Of a stretch of 64,000 nt of DNA, positions 36,400 through 45,456 are shown one piece after another; the first letter of the stretch is position 1; the number at the start of each line of letters is the position of its first letter. A program made the position numbers and the translations under genes. The notes under the pieces are model-generated. The model was given only the letters and a program-made list of their open reading frames with translations, was not told the origin of the DNA and did no database searches. Source of the stretch: Streptococcus marmotae (GTDB lineage Bacteria > Bacillota > Bacilli > Lactobacillales > Streptococcaceae); the NCBI RefSeq assembly GCF_001623565.1, contig NZ_CP015196.1, forward strand, positions 1,509,501-1,573,500. Reading direction: 5' to 3'.

Positions 36400-37893
36400 T
36401 CATTTATGATAAAACTTATTGTGTTGGTAGTTGGGGTCAAAGGTGACATTAATACCGAGTTTGCGGAGGACATTGCGGTCTTCTTCTGGAAGCGTTACGG
36501 TAGAGTGGCATTCGCTGCCGCTTAAATTGCCTAATTGTTTCATGGCAAGATCTGCTTCTGGCTTGTTCATAGCAGTAATGGCAAGGGCAATCAGTAGTTC
36601 GCTAGAGTGCAGACGTGGATTACGGTTGCCTAGATGATTGATTTTGAGGTTTTGAATTGGTTTGACATACTCTGGTTCAATCAAGTGTGTTGCCTTGTCA
36701 ATATTAGCTAAATTTTTAATGGCATTGATGATGACAGCCGCAGATGGACCAAAGAGGTCAGAGGTTTTACCTGTGACAATCTCACCATTAGGCAGTTCAA
36801 TGGCAAGAGCTGGCTGACCGGTTGCTTCTGCTTTGGCACGCGCTGCAATAGTTACCTTGCGGTCGCTTGGTGAAACACCCACTTCGTTCATCAAGAGTTC
36901 AATTTTTTTCACAGCAGATGCTGGAACTCGTTCAGCCTTGAAGTCTACCAAGGTTTGATAGTAGCGGCGGATAATTTCTTCTTTTGATGCGGCAATGGCT
37001 GCCTCTTCATCGACAATCGAGTAGCCCACCATATTGACACCCATGTCCGTCGGTGATGCGTATGGAGATTTAGCTAAAATACGCTCAAAGGTTCGATTAA
37101 GAACAGGGAAGACTTCGATGTCACGGTTGTAGTTGATTGCTGTTTTGCCGTAGGTTTGCAAATGGAAGGGGTCAATCATATTGAGGTCATCTAGGTCAGC
37201 AGTTGCTGCTTCGTAGGCCAGATTGACAGGATGATGAAGCGGTAAATTCCAGACAGGGAAGGTTTCAAATTTGGCATAGCCTGCCTTGATACCGTGCAAT
37301 TGGTCATGGTAGAGTTGCGAGATACAAGTTGCGAGCTTTCCAGAACCAGGACCAGGTGCGGTCACGACAATCAGATTGCGACTCGTTTCGATATAGTCAT
37401 TTTTACCCATACCTTCTGGTGAAATAATGTAGTCAATATCAGATGGATATCCCTTGATTGGATAGTGGAGATAGGACTGGATACCATTTTTTTCTAATTG
37501 ATGACGGAAAGCGTCAGCAGCTGGTTGATTGGTGTACTGGGTAATGACGACAGAGCCGACATAGATTCCCAAGTCGTTAAAGGTATCAATCAAGCGCAGC
37601 ACTTCTTGGTCGTAGGAAATGCCTAAATCACCACGGGCCTTAGAATGTTCAATGTTACTTGCATTAATGGCAATGACAATCTCAACCTGCTCTTTTAATT
37701 CTTGAAGGAGCTTAATTTTATTGTCAGGCTCATAACCAGGAAGCACACGGGCGGCATGGAAATCTTCTAGCATTTTTCCGCCAAATTCCATATACAATTT
37801 TCCGTCAAACTGCTGGATACGCTCTAAAATATGGTCACGTTGTAGTTGTAAGTATTTTGTTGAATCAAAAGCAATTTTTTTCACATTTTTCAC
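36400..37893 (-). CDS. DUF1846 family protein
   Basis: 497 residues, full length for DUF1846, a family widespread in lactic acid bacteria and clostridia. Recognisable segments include [19 protein letters not shown] at the start, [22 protein letters not shown] near residue 180 and the C-terminal [10 protein letters not shown]. The GPGSGK loop suggests nucleotide or phosphate binding. Crystal structures exist, but I know of no firmly established function. It has its own minus-strand promoter region and a convergent terminator with whiA. Confidence 0.9.
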   Translation of the reverse strand: MKNVKKIAFDSTKYLQLQRDHILERIQQFDGKLYMEFGGKMLEDFHAARVLPGYEPDNKIKLLQELKEQVEIVIAINASNIEHSKARGDLGISYDQEVLRLIDTFNDLGIYVGSVVITQYTNQPAADAFRHQLEKNGIQSYLHYPIKGYPSDIDYIISPEGMGKNDYIETSRNLIVVTAPGPGSGKLATCISQLYHDQLHGIKAGYAKFETFPVWNLPLHHPVNLAYEAATADLDDLNMIDPFHLQTYGKTAINYNRDIEVFPVLNRTFERILAKSPYASPTDMGVNMVGYSIVDEEAAIAASKEEIIRRYYQTLVDFKAERVPASAVKKIELLMNEVGVSPSDRKVTIAARAKAEATGQPALAIELPNGEIVTGKTSDLFGPSAAVIINAIKNLANIDKATHLIEPEYVKPIQNLKINHLGNRNPRLHSSELLIALAITAMNKPEADLAMKQLGNLSGSECHSTVTLPEEDRNVLRKLGINVTFDPNYQHNKFYHK

Positions 37894-38315
37894 CTCTTTT
37901 AAGATTATAATAAAAAGTTTTCAAAAAGAAAACGATTTACCGTTATTTCATGGAAAATATATTTATATGCAATAGATGATAGTGTCATTTTATGCTTAAA
38001 AAGTTCAGCAATGCTAAGTTCTTTAATGCAGAAAACAAGACAGTCAAGTTTGATACCGATAAAGGGTTTGTTTTGGAGAAATGATTGCAAAGATAGTTAG
38101 AATCCAAGGCGTCTAGTAGAGCTTTGAAAGGTAGCAACTACGGTGGAGGGTCGATAGGACAGAAGAGTTAGTTCTATGATGCCCAGCTTATCATCACTTT
38201 CTGCTTGGGCAGTTAGTTAGCAAAGAAAGAAGACAGATCTGTATTTTCAACATAATTGTGAAAATGGATTTCACTATTTACTTTGTATATAGGTTGTCGT
38301 GAAGATTACCCACGA
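37894..38315. other. Intergenic stretch with no convincing gene
   Basis: A 30-codon frame at 37992-38084 (MLKKFSNAKFFNAENKTVKF...) looks protein-like but has no clear ribosome binding site and may be a gene fragment. A hairpin TGCCCAGC / GCTTGGGCA lies at about 38180-38212, and another, TTGTCGTG / CACGACAA, at 38295-38318, bordering the ISAs1 remnant. Nothing else is recognisable. Confidence 0.35.
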
Positions 38316-39565
38316 CAAACGCATGAATAAAATATCGCTTTCAGATAAGAGTTTCATAATTTAAGATTGAATCCTCTGCTATACTAGAGATAGTGGAGGA
38401 TTTTGTTATGAATGGGCTACTCGATTTTTTGATACATGTCCGTGATGACAGAGAACCATGGAAAATCAAGCACCTCTTATCAGATATTGTGCTACTTATT
38501 TTCTTTGCACGTCTATCAGGTGCAGAATATTGGGATGAAATTGAGGAGTTTGGGAAATGCCTACGAGTCTTCCTTGCGAACTGTGTTGGAGTTAGAAAAT
38601 GGGATTCCGTCTCATGATACGCTCCAATGTGTCTTTGCGACCCTAAATCCCCAAGTTCTAGTAGAAGTAACACAGATGTAGTCTGCTCTCCTTGAAGAAG
38701 CAGAACTATCAGCTAAGAGTTTTACTCGATTTTCGAAACGCCTGATAGCGATTGACGGAAAGATGATTCGAGGGAATGCCAGCCCAAGGCAGAAAGCCTT
38801 GCATATTGTCTCAGCTTATGCGACAGACTTAGGGATTTCCTATGGTCAAGTAGCGACAGATGAAAAGTCTAATGAAATCACAGCGATACCAGAGTTATTA
38901 GACATGATTTCAGTGAAGGGCTGTATGATAAGCCTTGATGCCATGGGAACCCAGAAGGCTATTGCGGATAAGATTATCAAGAAGAAGGCTAGCCGTAAAA
39001 GATAATCAGAGGAGCCTTCTAGCAGATATTCGGCCCTTTTTCGAGGTAGATACTGAGCGAGATGATAGCTATGAGACGCTTGAGAAAGCACATGGTCAAA
39101 TCGAGTTGAGACAGTATGAGGTCATCAACAATACTCGTTGGCTCCGGAAAGCCCATCCAGAATGGGGTCATATTCAGAGTATAGGACGAGCTCATATTCA
39201 CATCACCAAGAATGGTCAAGAGAGTGAAGAAACCCGCTACTTTATCTTGAGTAGTCAGGTTAGCGCCAAGGAATTATGCGACTATGTACGCGGTCATTGG
39301 CAGATAGAGAGCCTGCATTGGCTGTTAGATGTTGTTTTTCGAGAAGATGCGAATAAGACATTGAACAAGCAATTAGCGTTTAATTTGAATGTAATGGACA
39401 AATTCTGCCTCGCTGTCCTAAAACGGCTGGATTTTGGAAAGAAAATGAGCATGCGACGCAAGAAATATGCCCTTAGTCTATCCTTTGACCAGTATTTGAA
39501 ACGACTATTTTAAATCAAAAAAGTGTTTGAGGGAGAAAAAGGGAGAAGAACGTTTCATGCGTTTG
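38316..39565 (+). mobile_element. ISAs1-family insertion sequence, decayed
   Basis: The ends share AAACGCATGAA (left at 38318; inverted at the right near 39563) and the length of about 1.25 kb fits the ISAs1 family. The transposase inside has several defects. The right end lies about 14 bases before the -35 box of the toxin-antitoxin locus. Confidence 0.7.
38408..39513 (+). pseudogene. ISAs1-family transposase with multiple frameshifts and a stop
   Basis: The start MNGLLDFLIHVRDDREPWK with LLSDIVLLIFFARLSGAEYWDEI is typical of ISAs1/H-repeat transposases. A frameshift near 38560 moves reading to AYESSLRTVLELENGIPSHD. A TAG at 38679-38681 interrupts EVTQM-SALLEEAE. A further frameshift near 38985 joins IIKKKA to AVKDNQRSLLADIRPFF, after which the frame is open to 39513 (GHWQIESLHWLLDVVFREDA). 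Three independent lesions make it clearly non-functional. Confidence 0.9.
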
Positions 39566-39578
39566 GCGTGGTTTTTAC

Positions 39579-39606
39579 TTGATACCAGTAGCATTTTGGG
39601 TATAAT
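39579..39606 (+). promoter_or_regulatory. Promoter of the candidate type III antitoxin RNA
   Basis: -35 TTGATA (39579-39584), 16-base spacer, -10 TATAAT (39601-39606). The start site would be near 39613, just before the first pseudoknot repeat. It lies immediately right of the ISAs1 end. Confidence 0.7.
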
Positions 39607-39612
39607 TTAATT

Positions 39613-39710
39613 AGAAGTAGTCGGAGAGTAGTACCGACTCTAAAAAGAAAATACTCTAAAGTTGATGTAGTCGTAAGGGTCGCGACTCTAAAAAGAAAGG
39701 CCCTTTTTTC
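39613..39710 (+). ncRNA. Candidate type III antitoxin RNA: two tandem pseudoknot repeats
   Basis: Two repeats are spaced exactly 50 nt apart (cores at 39619 and 39669), sharing GTAGTCG and CGACTCTAAAAAGAAA. Repeat 1: stem 1 AGTCGG (39619-39624) / CCGACT (39634-39639); its loop AGAGTA (39625-39630) pairs with TACTCT (39652-39657). Repeat 2: stem 1 AGTCG (39669-39673) / CGACT (39683-39687); its loop AAGGGTC (39675-39681) pairs with GGCCCTT (39699-39705). Both are H-type pseudoknots with an A-rich linker, and stem 2 differs in sequence but keeps its pairing. The second ends in TTTTTT, which could end part of the transcripts. This is the architecture of type III antitoxins, which bind and inhibit the adjacent toxin. 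Confidence 0.7.
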
Positions 39711-39712
39711 GT

Positions 39713-40192
39713 ATGATATTAGATGAGTTTCAAGAAAATCATGCGCGTGGACATGGTGTTATGGTTCTTGATATCAATAATCAGCTGATTGCAATTCTGC
39801 TTCGATCTGGTATTTCTGAGAATCTTAGGAACTCAAGCCATTTATTCCCTTACAAAACCTATAGACGTCACGATGGGAAAATGTGCTTAAAGGCCTTAGA
39901 CTTTAGTAAGTTGACTATTATTGATGAAAAATATATTGACAACTCAAGGATATATCACTTTAAAAATCCCAATGAGAAATCTTTTTACTTGAAAAATTCA
40001 AATCGTATCTTTTCACGAGTTAAGAACTACATAAACAAGTATATTAAGATTTGCTCAAAAATTGAAAATGGAGGTACTGTCACCTTTAGAACTTTGAGCC
40101 CATATCGATTTAGCACTCTACGTAACTTTCATGATGAATTAGGACCAGCTTGGATTTCTCTTTTTAATGTTGTTTGCGTTCACATTATCTAG
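39713..40192 (+). CDS. Candidate type III toxin (TenpN/ToxN-like endoribonuclease)
   Basis: 159 residues, beginning three bases after the poly-T tract of the repeat RNA. The order of features recalls TenpN/CptN/ToxN proteins: ARGHGVMVLDINNQLIAILLRSGI near residues 11-34, then CLKALDFSKLTIIDEKYI near 57-75, then a helical basic segment NRIFSRVKNYINKYIKI. These toxins are sequence-selective ribonucleases with roles in plasmid stability and phage abortive infection. The assignment rests on remembered family patterns plus the upstream pseudoknot repeats, not on a search. No good ribosome binding site is seen (AAGG lies 11 bases upstream). The C-terminus beyond DELGP may be read-through of old sequence. 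Confidence 0.65.
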   Translation: MILDEFQENHARGHGVMVLDINNQLIAILLRSGISENLRNSSHLFPYKTYRRHDGKMCLKALDFSKLTIIDEKYIDNSRIYHFKNPNEKSFYLKNSNRIFSRVKNYINKYIKICSKIENGGTVTFRTLSPYRFSTLRNFHDELGPAWISLFNVVCVHII

Positions 40193-40285
40193 ATAACGTA
40201 TCGAAAAAGGCTAGTGTTGATATGAATAGGGGATGAGCAGTTGGATTTATAAAACATCATCAATAGTTGTTTACTACTCATTCAT

Positions 40286-40317
40286 AAAGGACGTGTCAGA
40301 AAAGGCACGCCTTTTTT
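40286..40317 (+). terminator. Terminator downstream of the toxin gene
   Basis: A stem AAGG-CGTG / CACG-CCTT with one bulge, followed by TTTTTT. Confidence 0.65.
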
Positions 40318-40392
40318 ATCGATATGTGATATAATGGGAGAAGAAATTCGGGGATTTTTTGCACACCCCTACAAGGATAAAGGTTAAATTGT

Positions 40393-41199
40393 ATGATTAA
40401 GTTGATAGCAACGGATATGGATGGAACATTTCTTCGTGAGGATCATCAGTTCAATCGAGATCGTTTTCGTAAGATATTGGATCAATTCCATCAAAAAGGC
40501 TATCTTTTTGCAGCAGCAAGCGGGCGTTCCTTGTTGAGTTTGCAAGCTGTTTTCCAAGGCTTTGAAGATGAAATGGCATTTATTGCGGAAAATGGCTCAA
40601 TCGTATCCTACAAAGGAGACATAATTTTTGAAGATCAACCCATTGAACCGACAGTGTATATGGAGATTGTCCGTCGATTATCAGCCAGTCCATACGGTCA
40701 AAAAAGTTGTGTCGTCCTATCAGGGAAAAATAAAGCCTATCTCTTAAAGAGTGGAGATAGAGAGTTCATAGAGAGGATTTCCCCCTTTTATGTGAAGACG
40801 AGTCTCGTGTCGGATTTTTCGGAAGTGACAGAAGATATTGTCAAGATTGTAGTCACTTTTCCAAGTGAGGAAGTAGAAGTGGCACAAGAATGGCTGAATC
40901 AAGAGTTTGATGGCGTAACAGCTGTTACGACTGGTTTTAATTCAGTTGATATTATTCTATCAGATAGTCATAAGGCGGTTGGAATGTCCAAATTATGTGA
41001 GTATTGTGGTCTAGAAGCGGCTGATGTGGTAGCCTTTGGGGACAATCAAAATGATTTGGAAATGCTTGAATTTGCAGGGATAGCCCTTGCAACTAGTAAT
41101 GCGAGGCCAGAAGTAAAAAAGATAGCGGATAGGGTCATTGGCCATTGCAATGATGAAGCGGTCTTGACGTATATAGAGGAGATGTTAAATGAGTATTAA
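40393..41199 (+). CDS. Cof-type HAD phosphatase (first of two)
   Basis: 268 residues of the HAD superfamily, IIB (Cof) subgroup. Motif I is ATDMDGTFL at residues 6-14, a conserved lysine lies in the cap/core junction (SHKAVGMSKL), and motif IV is FGDNQNDLEML. Such enzymes dephosphorylate sugar phosphates, nucleotides or flavin precursors, and the substrate cannot be read from sequence. It overlaps the second HAD gene by 11 bases. The leader has a TATAAT box at 40330-40335 and a small GGGG/CCCC hairpin. Confidence 0.88.
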   Translation: MIKLIATDMDGTFLREDHQFNRDRFRKILDQFHQKGYLFAAASGRSLLSLQAVFQGFEDEMAFIAENGSIVSYKGDIIFEDQPIEPTVYMEIVRRLSASPYGQKSCVVLSGKNKAYLLKSGDREFIERISPFYVKTSLVSDFSEVTEDIVKIVVTFPSEEVEVAQEWLNQEFDGVTAVTTGFNSVDIILSDSHKAVGMSKLCEYCGLEAADVVAFGDNQNDLEMLEFAGIALATSNARPEVKKIADRVIGHCNDEAVLTYIEEMLNEY

Positions 41200-42016
41200 A
41201 TTGATTGCCTTAGATTTGGACGGAACCTTGTTGACGTCTGATAAGCGGATTTCAGATAAGAACAAAAAAGCCTTGCAAGTAGCTAGAGAAAAGGGTGTTT
41301 ATGTGGTTTTGACAACCGGGCGGCCCTTAAAAGCGATTGAACAATTTCTGGCAGAATTGGATTTGCTTGGAGAAGGACAGTATTCAATTACGTTTAATGG
41401 TGGGTTGGTTCAAGAAAATACAGGTCGTATTTTAGAAGAGACAGGATTTTCTGTTGAAGATGTGCGTGTGATTCGTGAGGTGACCAACCAGCTTGAATTG
41501 CCACTTGATGCGATTCACGGTGGAGATGTCTATTCCTTAGATGCGGCGCGTGCCTCACTCTATTCGACTTGCAATCCACTTTTACAGATTATTCCAACGA
41601 CAGATGCCACTCTTCCTGAAGACGTAACGTATAATAAAGCCGTAACAGCAGTTGATGCAGTATTTTTAGACCAACAGATTGCGAAATTACCAGCATTTTT
41701 GTATGAACGCTTTGAAATTTTTAAGTCACGGAATATTCTCTTGGAATGGAGTCCAAAGGGAGTTCACAAGGCAAACGGTCTTGCCAAGTTGATTGAACAT
41801 TTAGGAATTGATCGATCAGAAGTAATGGCCTGTGGTGATGAAGAAAATGATCTCAGTATGGTCGAATGGGCTGGACTCGGTGTTGCAATGGCAAACGCCA
41901 GCTCAAAACTAAAAGAAGTTGCTAAGGTGGTGTTACCAGTTACTAATGATGAAGACGGCATTGCTTGGGCAATTGAACAATATGTAGTAAGTGAGGAAGA
42001 AGATGGGACTATTTGA
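41189..42016 (+). CDS. Cof-type HAD phosphatase (second of two)
   Basis: 275 residues, HAD IIB subgroup. Motif I ALDLDGTLL at residues 6-14, motif II LTTGRPLKAIE, the lysine in SPKGVHKANGLAKLI, motif IV CGDEENDLSM. It is similar in layout to the preceding gene but divergent enough to suggest a different substrate. It overlaps ftsY, so the three genes form one operon, an arrangement known in streptococci. Confidence 0.9.
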   Translation: MSIKLIALDLDGTLLTSDKRISDKNKKALQVAREKGVYVVLTTGRPLKAIEQFLAELDLLGEGQYSITFNGGLVQENTGRILEETGFSVEDVRVIREVTNQLELPLDAIHGGDVYSLDAARASLYSTCNPLLQIIPTTDATLPEDVTYNKAVTAVDAVFLDQQIAKLPAFLYERFEIFKSRNILLEWSPKGVHKANGLAKLIEHLGIDRSEVMACGDEENDLSMVEWAGLGVAMANASSKLKEVAKVVLPVTNDEDGIAWAIEQYVVSEEEDGTI

Positions 42017-43334
42017 ACGCTTGTTTGGTCACAAGGAAAAAGAAGAACTCGCTCTGTCAGAAGAAAACCAGATACAAGAGGAGACAGCAGATCGTGGTGA
42101 TAGAGCAGAGGCGCTAGATGATATAGAGCAGCCCCATGCAGTGGCTGAGGGAATTGAGGAGCCGGCTGAGACTGCCGAGGAATTGCCTAAGGAAATGCCG
42201 GAAGAAGAGGTTTCCGTTGAAGCCATTCATTCGGAACCTGCTGATGAACCTCTAGATGCGCAAAAGCAGCGTACACTGGACTTTATGGCAGAATATTACG
42301 CCGCCAAGGAAGCGGCTGCTCTTCGGATTCGGGAAGCACAAGAACAAGGAGTGAATCCTGCTGTTCAAACGAAAAATGAGCCAGCAGTAGAAGAAGGATT
42401 AGCGCCTGAGAGTGAAGAGGAAAAATACCAACGGACTCTCAAGAAAACTCGGACAGGCTTTGGAGCTAAGCTCAATCAATTCTTTGCGAACTTCCGTTCA
42501 GTAGATGAGGAATTCTTTGAGGAATTAGAGGAATTGCTCATTACAAGTGATGTCGGTGTACAGGTTGCTTCTAACTTAACAGAAGAGCTACGCTACGAAG
42601 CTCGCTTGGAAAATGCCAAAAGGCCCGAAGCCTTGCGCCGGTTGATTATCGAAAAATTGGTTGATATTTACGAAAAAGATGGTCAGTTTAGCGAGCAAAT
42701 TGCCTTTCAAGATGGTCTGACAGTCATGCTCTTTGTCGGTGTTAATGGGGTTGGAAAAACAACCTCTATCGGGAAATTGGCGTATCGCTACAAGCAGGCT
42801 GGCAAGAAGGTCATGTTGGTTGCAGCAGATACTTTCCGTGCTGGTGCAGTAGCGCAATTGGTTGAGTGGGGTCGCCGTGTAGATGTGCCTGTTGTGACAG
42901 GACCAGAGAAATCAGATCCAGCTAGTGTGGTTTTTGACGGTATGGAAAAGGCCATGACAGAGCAGGTGGATATTCTCATGATTGACACAGCTGGTCGCCT
43001 GCAAAACAAGGAAAATCTCATGGCTGAGTTAGAAAAAATTGGTCGCATTATCAAGCGTAGTCTACCAGATGCTCCTCATGAAACCTTATTGGCTCTGGAT
43101 GCCTCTACTGGTCAAAATGCTCTGGTTCAGGCTAAGGAGTTTTCAAAAATTACTCCCTTAACTGGCCTTGTTTTGACGAAATTGGATGGTACTGCGCGTG
43201 GTGGTGTCGTACTAGCTATTCGTCAAGAACTAGATATTCCAGTCAAACTGATTGGATTTGGTGAAAAGATTGATGATATCGGTGAATTTCATTCTGAATC
43301 TTTCATGAGAGGTCTGTTAGAAGGTTTAGTATAG
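42003..43334 (+). CDS. ftsY: Signal recognition particle receptor FtsY
   Basis: ATG 42003 gives 443 residues (an upstream GTG at 41991 is less likely). A long acidic N-terminal region (about 1-130) precedes the NG domain. GTPase motifs: GVNGVGKTTSIGKLA (G1), DTFRAGAVAQL, DTAGRLQNKENLM (G3), TKLDGTARGG (G4). FtsY receives SRP-ribosome complexes at the membrane for co-translational insertion. The stop codon TAG (43332-43334) is supplied by the first bases of a MITE (TATAGTGAATTGA at 43330). Confidence 0.95.
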   Translation: MGLFERLFGHKEKEELALSEENQIQEETADRGDRAEALDDIEQPHAVAEGIEEPAETAEELPKEMPEEEVSVEAIHSEPADEPLDAQKQRTLDFMAEYYAAKEAAALRIREAQEQGVNPAVQTKNEPAVEEGLAPESEEEKYQRTLKKTRTGFGAKLNQFFANFRSVDEEFFEELEELLITSDVGVQVASNLTEELRYEARLENAKRPEALRRLIIEKLVDIYEKDGQFSEQIAFQDGLTVMLFVGVNGVGKTTSIGKLAYRYKQAGKKVMLVAADTFRAGAVAQLVEWGRRVDVPVVTGPEKSDPASVVFDGMEKAMTEQVDILMIDTAGRLQNKENLMAELEKIGRIIKRSLPDAPHETLLALDASTGQNALVQAKEFSKITPLTGLVLTKLDGTARGGVVLAIRQELDIPVKLIGFGEKIDDIGEFHSESFMRGLLEGLV

Positions 43335-43742
43335 TGAATTGACTAAAGGTTAGGACATCGTTATACTCTATAAAAATCAAAATCTGACTAGCTTCCACAA
43401 TTGAGAATTGTGGAAGGCTGGAAATAAAACGAGCACAGCTCGCCCCTTGCAATTGAGAATTGTGGAAGGCTGGAAATAAAACGAGCACAGCTCGCCCCTT
43501 GCAATTGAGAATTGTGGAAGGCTGGAAATAGAACGAGCACAGCTCGTCTCCACTGAACCATCGTACTAATGCTAGCTGAGGCTTATTACATAATCCTTAT
43601 TTCCAACCTTCAACAGTCCACTTGTTGAAGCAAGGTGAGTTAACGATGTCAGACTTTGATTTTTGACGAGTATTAAGTCGCTTTGATGAACGCCAGTTCC
43701 ATCTGCAGCTCCTTATCCTATTCCTTTCTCAATCCACTATAT
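43330..43742. mobile_element. Composite MITE (family A) with nested family B and 52-bp tandem repeats
   Basis: The outer ends TATAGTGAATTGA and TCAATCCACTATA match the other family A copies, here in reverse orientation. The nested element begins TATACTCTATAAAAATCAAA near 43362 and ends near 43675 (GACTTTGATTTTTGACGAGT). It holds three 52-bp tandem repeats (starts 43403, 43455, 43507), each with a perfect hairpin CTTCCACAATT / AATTGTGGAAG or its half and a GAGCACAGCTC hairpin. No genes are present. Confidence 0.75.
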
Positions 43743-43745
43743 AAG

Positions 43746-43776
43746 AAAAAATTCCAATCGGGTGATTGGAATTTTT
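43746..43776. terminator. Bidirectional terminator between ftsY and zwf
   Basis: 13-bp arms AAAAATTCCAATC / GATTGGAATTTTT with a 5-base loop. Confidence 0.8.
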
Positions 43777-43786
43777 GTATGTCATC

Positions 43787-45271
43787 TTACAGCAATCCGC
43801 GTTCACGATACCAGACATCTGGCGTCCAGACCCATTTGCTACCGTAGCTTTCTAATAAATCAAATGCGGCTTGTGGTCCCATGCTTCCTGCTGGATAGTA
43901 GTGGAGAGGGACTTGGTTGTCTTGCCAGATTCGGATGACCTGATCGATAAATTGCCAGCTGGCCTTGACCTCTTCCCAATGACTGAAGTTGGTGGAATCA
44001 CCATGTAAGACATCAAAGAAGAGCTTTTCGTAGGCTTCTGGTGAATTGCCAAGAGCTGTTGCATTGTGGCGGAAGTCTAATTTTGCAGGTGTAAGGGCAA
44101 AGTGAGATCCGACTTCTTTTCCATTGATAGATAGTGAGAAACCTTCCGTTGGCTGAATGTAAATGGTTAAGATATTTTTTTCTGCTTGCTGTCCAAAAAT
44201 ATCATGTGCCTGTTTGAAGACAATGGTAATCCGTGTCCCTTTTTCGGTCAAGCGTTTGCCTGTACGGAAGAAGAATGGCACATCTCGAAATGTATCTGTA
44301 TCGACAAAGAAAACACCACTTGCAAAGGTTTCTGTCTGAGAATTTGCTGCGATATTTGGCTCTTCTAAATAGCTTATATAGTCTTTGCCGTCAATATGCC
44401 CAGCCGTGTATTGCCCCCTGATGAAATTGCGTTTAATTTCCTCATCTGTCTGTTGTTTCAGATATTGGAAAACCTTGATTTTCTCTGCTCGTACATCGGC
44501 TTCCTGAAAGCTAGCGGGCTTATCCATAGCAAGTAGTGATAGAACTTGCAGAGCATGGTTTTGAATCATGTCTTTCAAGGCGCCTGAATGGTCATAATAC
44601 CCTCCACGGTCCTCAACACCAATCGATTCTGCGAAGTTGATTTGTACGGATTCGATATAATTGCGATTCCAAATGTGTTCAAAAATGATATTAGCAAAGC
44701 GAACAGCAAAGATATTTTGGACCATTTCCTTGCCAAGGTAGTGGTCAATGCGGTAGATTTGTTCTTCTTCAAAGGTTTCTGCCAATTCCTGATTGAGTTT
44801 TTCTGCCGTCTCTAGGCTTGTCCCGAATGGTTTTTCAATGATTAAGCGCTCAAAGCCTTTTCCGTCAACAATTTGTTCGGATTTCAAATGTTTGGCAATA
44901 GTTCCGAAAAATTCAGGGGCCATAGAGAGGAAGAAGACTTTGTTATGCTCAGTTTGGTATTTTGCGCCCAATTCTTCCTGTAATTGTTTCAGGGCGATGT
45001 AGTGTTCAGTATCATTGACATCGTGGCTCTGGTAGTAGAAATGACTGGCGAATTCATGTGCCTGACGCGTATTGTCTGGTAAATCTCCGAGCGATTCAAT
45101 GACAATTTGTTCAAAATAGTCCTTGGTCCAAGGACGGCGTGCTGTACCAATGACCGCAAAATGTTGCCCAATATGTCCAGCCTTATATAATCGAAACAGT
45201 GAGGGATAGAGTTTGCGTTTGGCAAGATCTCCACTCGCTCCAAAAATAGTAAATAATACGTGTGATGACAT
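43787..45271 (-). CDS. zwf: Glucose-6-phosphate 1-dehydrogenase
   Basis: 494 residues. Oxidises glucose 6-phosphate to 6-phosphogluconolactone with NADP, opening the oxidative pentose phosphate pathway. The N-terminal nucleotide loop is FGASGDLAKRKLYPSL, and the active-site signature RIDHYLGKEMVQN lies near residue 176. Length is normal. It is transcribed alone on the minus strand toward ftsY, sharing the terminator at 43746. Confidence 0.96.
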   Translation of the reverse strand: MSSHVLFTIFGASGDLAKRKLYPSLFRLYKAGHIGQHFAVIGTARRPWTKDYFEQIVIESLGDLPDNTRQAHEFASHFYYQSHDVNDTEHYIALKQLQEELGAKYQTEHNKVFFLSMAPEFFGTIAKHLKSEQIVDGKGFERLIIEKPFGTSLETAEKLNQELAETFEEEQIYRIDHYLGKEMVQNIFAVRFANIIFEHIWNRNYIESVQINFAESIGVEDRGGYYDHSGALKDMIQNHALQVLSLLAMDKPASFQEADVRAEKIKVFQYLKQQTDEEIKRNFIRGQYTAGHIDGKDYISYLEEPNIAANSQTETFASGVFFVDTDTFRDVPFFFRTGKRLTEKGTRITIVFKQAHDIFGQQAEKNILTIYIQPTEGFSLSINGKEVGSHFALTPAKLDFRHNATALGNSPEAYEKLFFDVLHGDSTNFSHWEEVKASWQFIDQVIRIWQDNQVPLHYYPAGSMGPQAAFDLLESYGSKWVWTPDVWYRERGLL

Positions 45272-45333
45272 AAGTAAGTTCCAATCTGTAGAATTTATTA
45301 ATTAGTATATCATAAATTGTCTGAAAATTCACC

Positions 45334-45357
45334 TAATACTCGTTAAAAATCAAAGAG
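45334..45357 (+). repeat. Solo end of a family B element
   Basis: TAATACTCGTTAAAAATCAA matches the left end of the nested elements at 24384 and 43675. No second end is found nearby. Confidence 0.55.
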
Positions 45358-45456
45358 AAAAAAGCCGAGCTTGAGCCCGGACTTGTATTTCCCACTTTTC
45401 ATCGTTTTTATTATGAAAGCTCATTAGAAATGGCTATTTTAGAGAGATTTTTTCTG

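Noticed and set aside
37992..38084. 30-codon ORF as a small peptide gene
   Set aside because: Protein-like composition but no clear ribosome binding site or partner; kept only as a note in the intergenic entry.
39613..39710. PreQ1-type riboswitch, suggested by the H-type pseudoknot with an A-rich third strand
   Set aside because: The structure is repeated in tandem, lacks the conserved preQ1 loop bases as I know them, and precedes a toxin-like gene rather than a queuosine gene.
43403..43558. CRISPR array
   Set aside because: Exact 52-bp tandem repetition without spacers, inside a MITE-type element.
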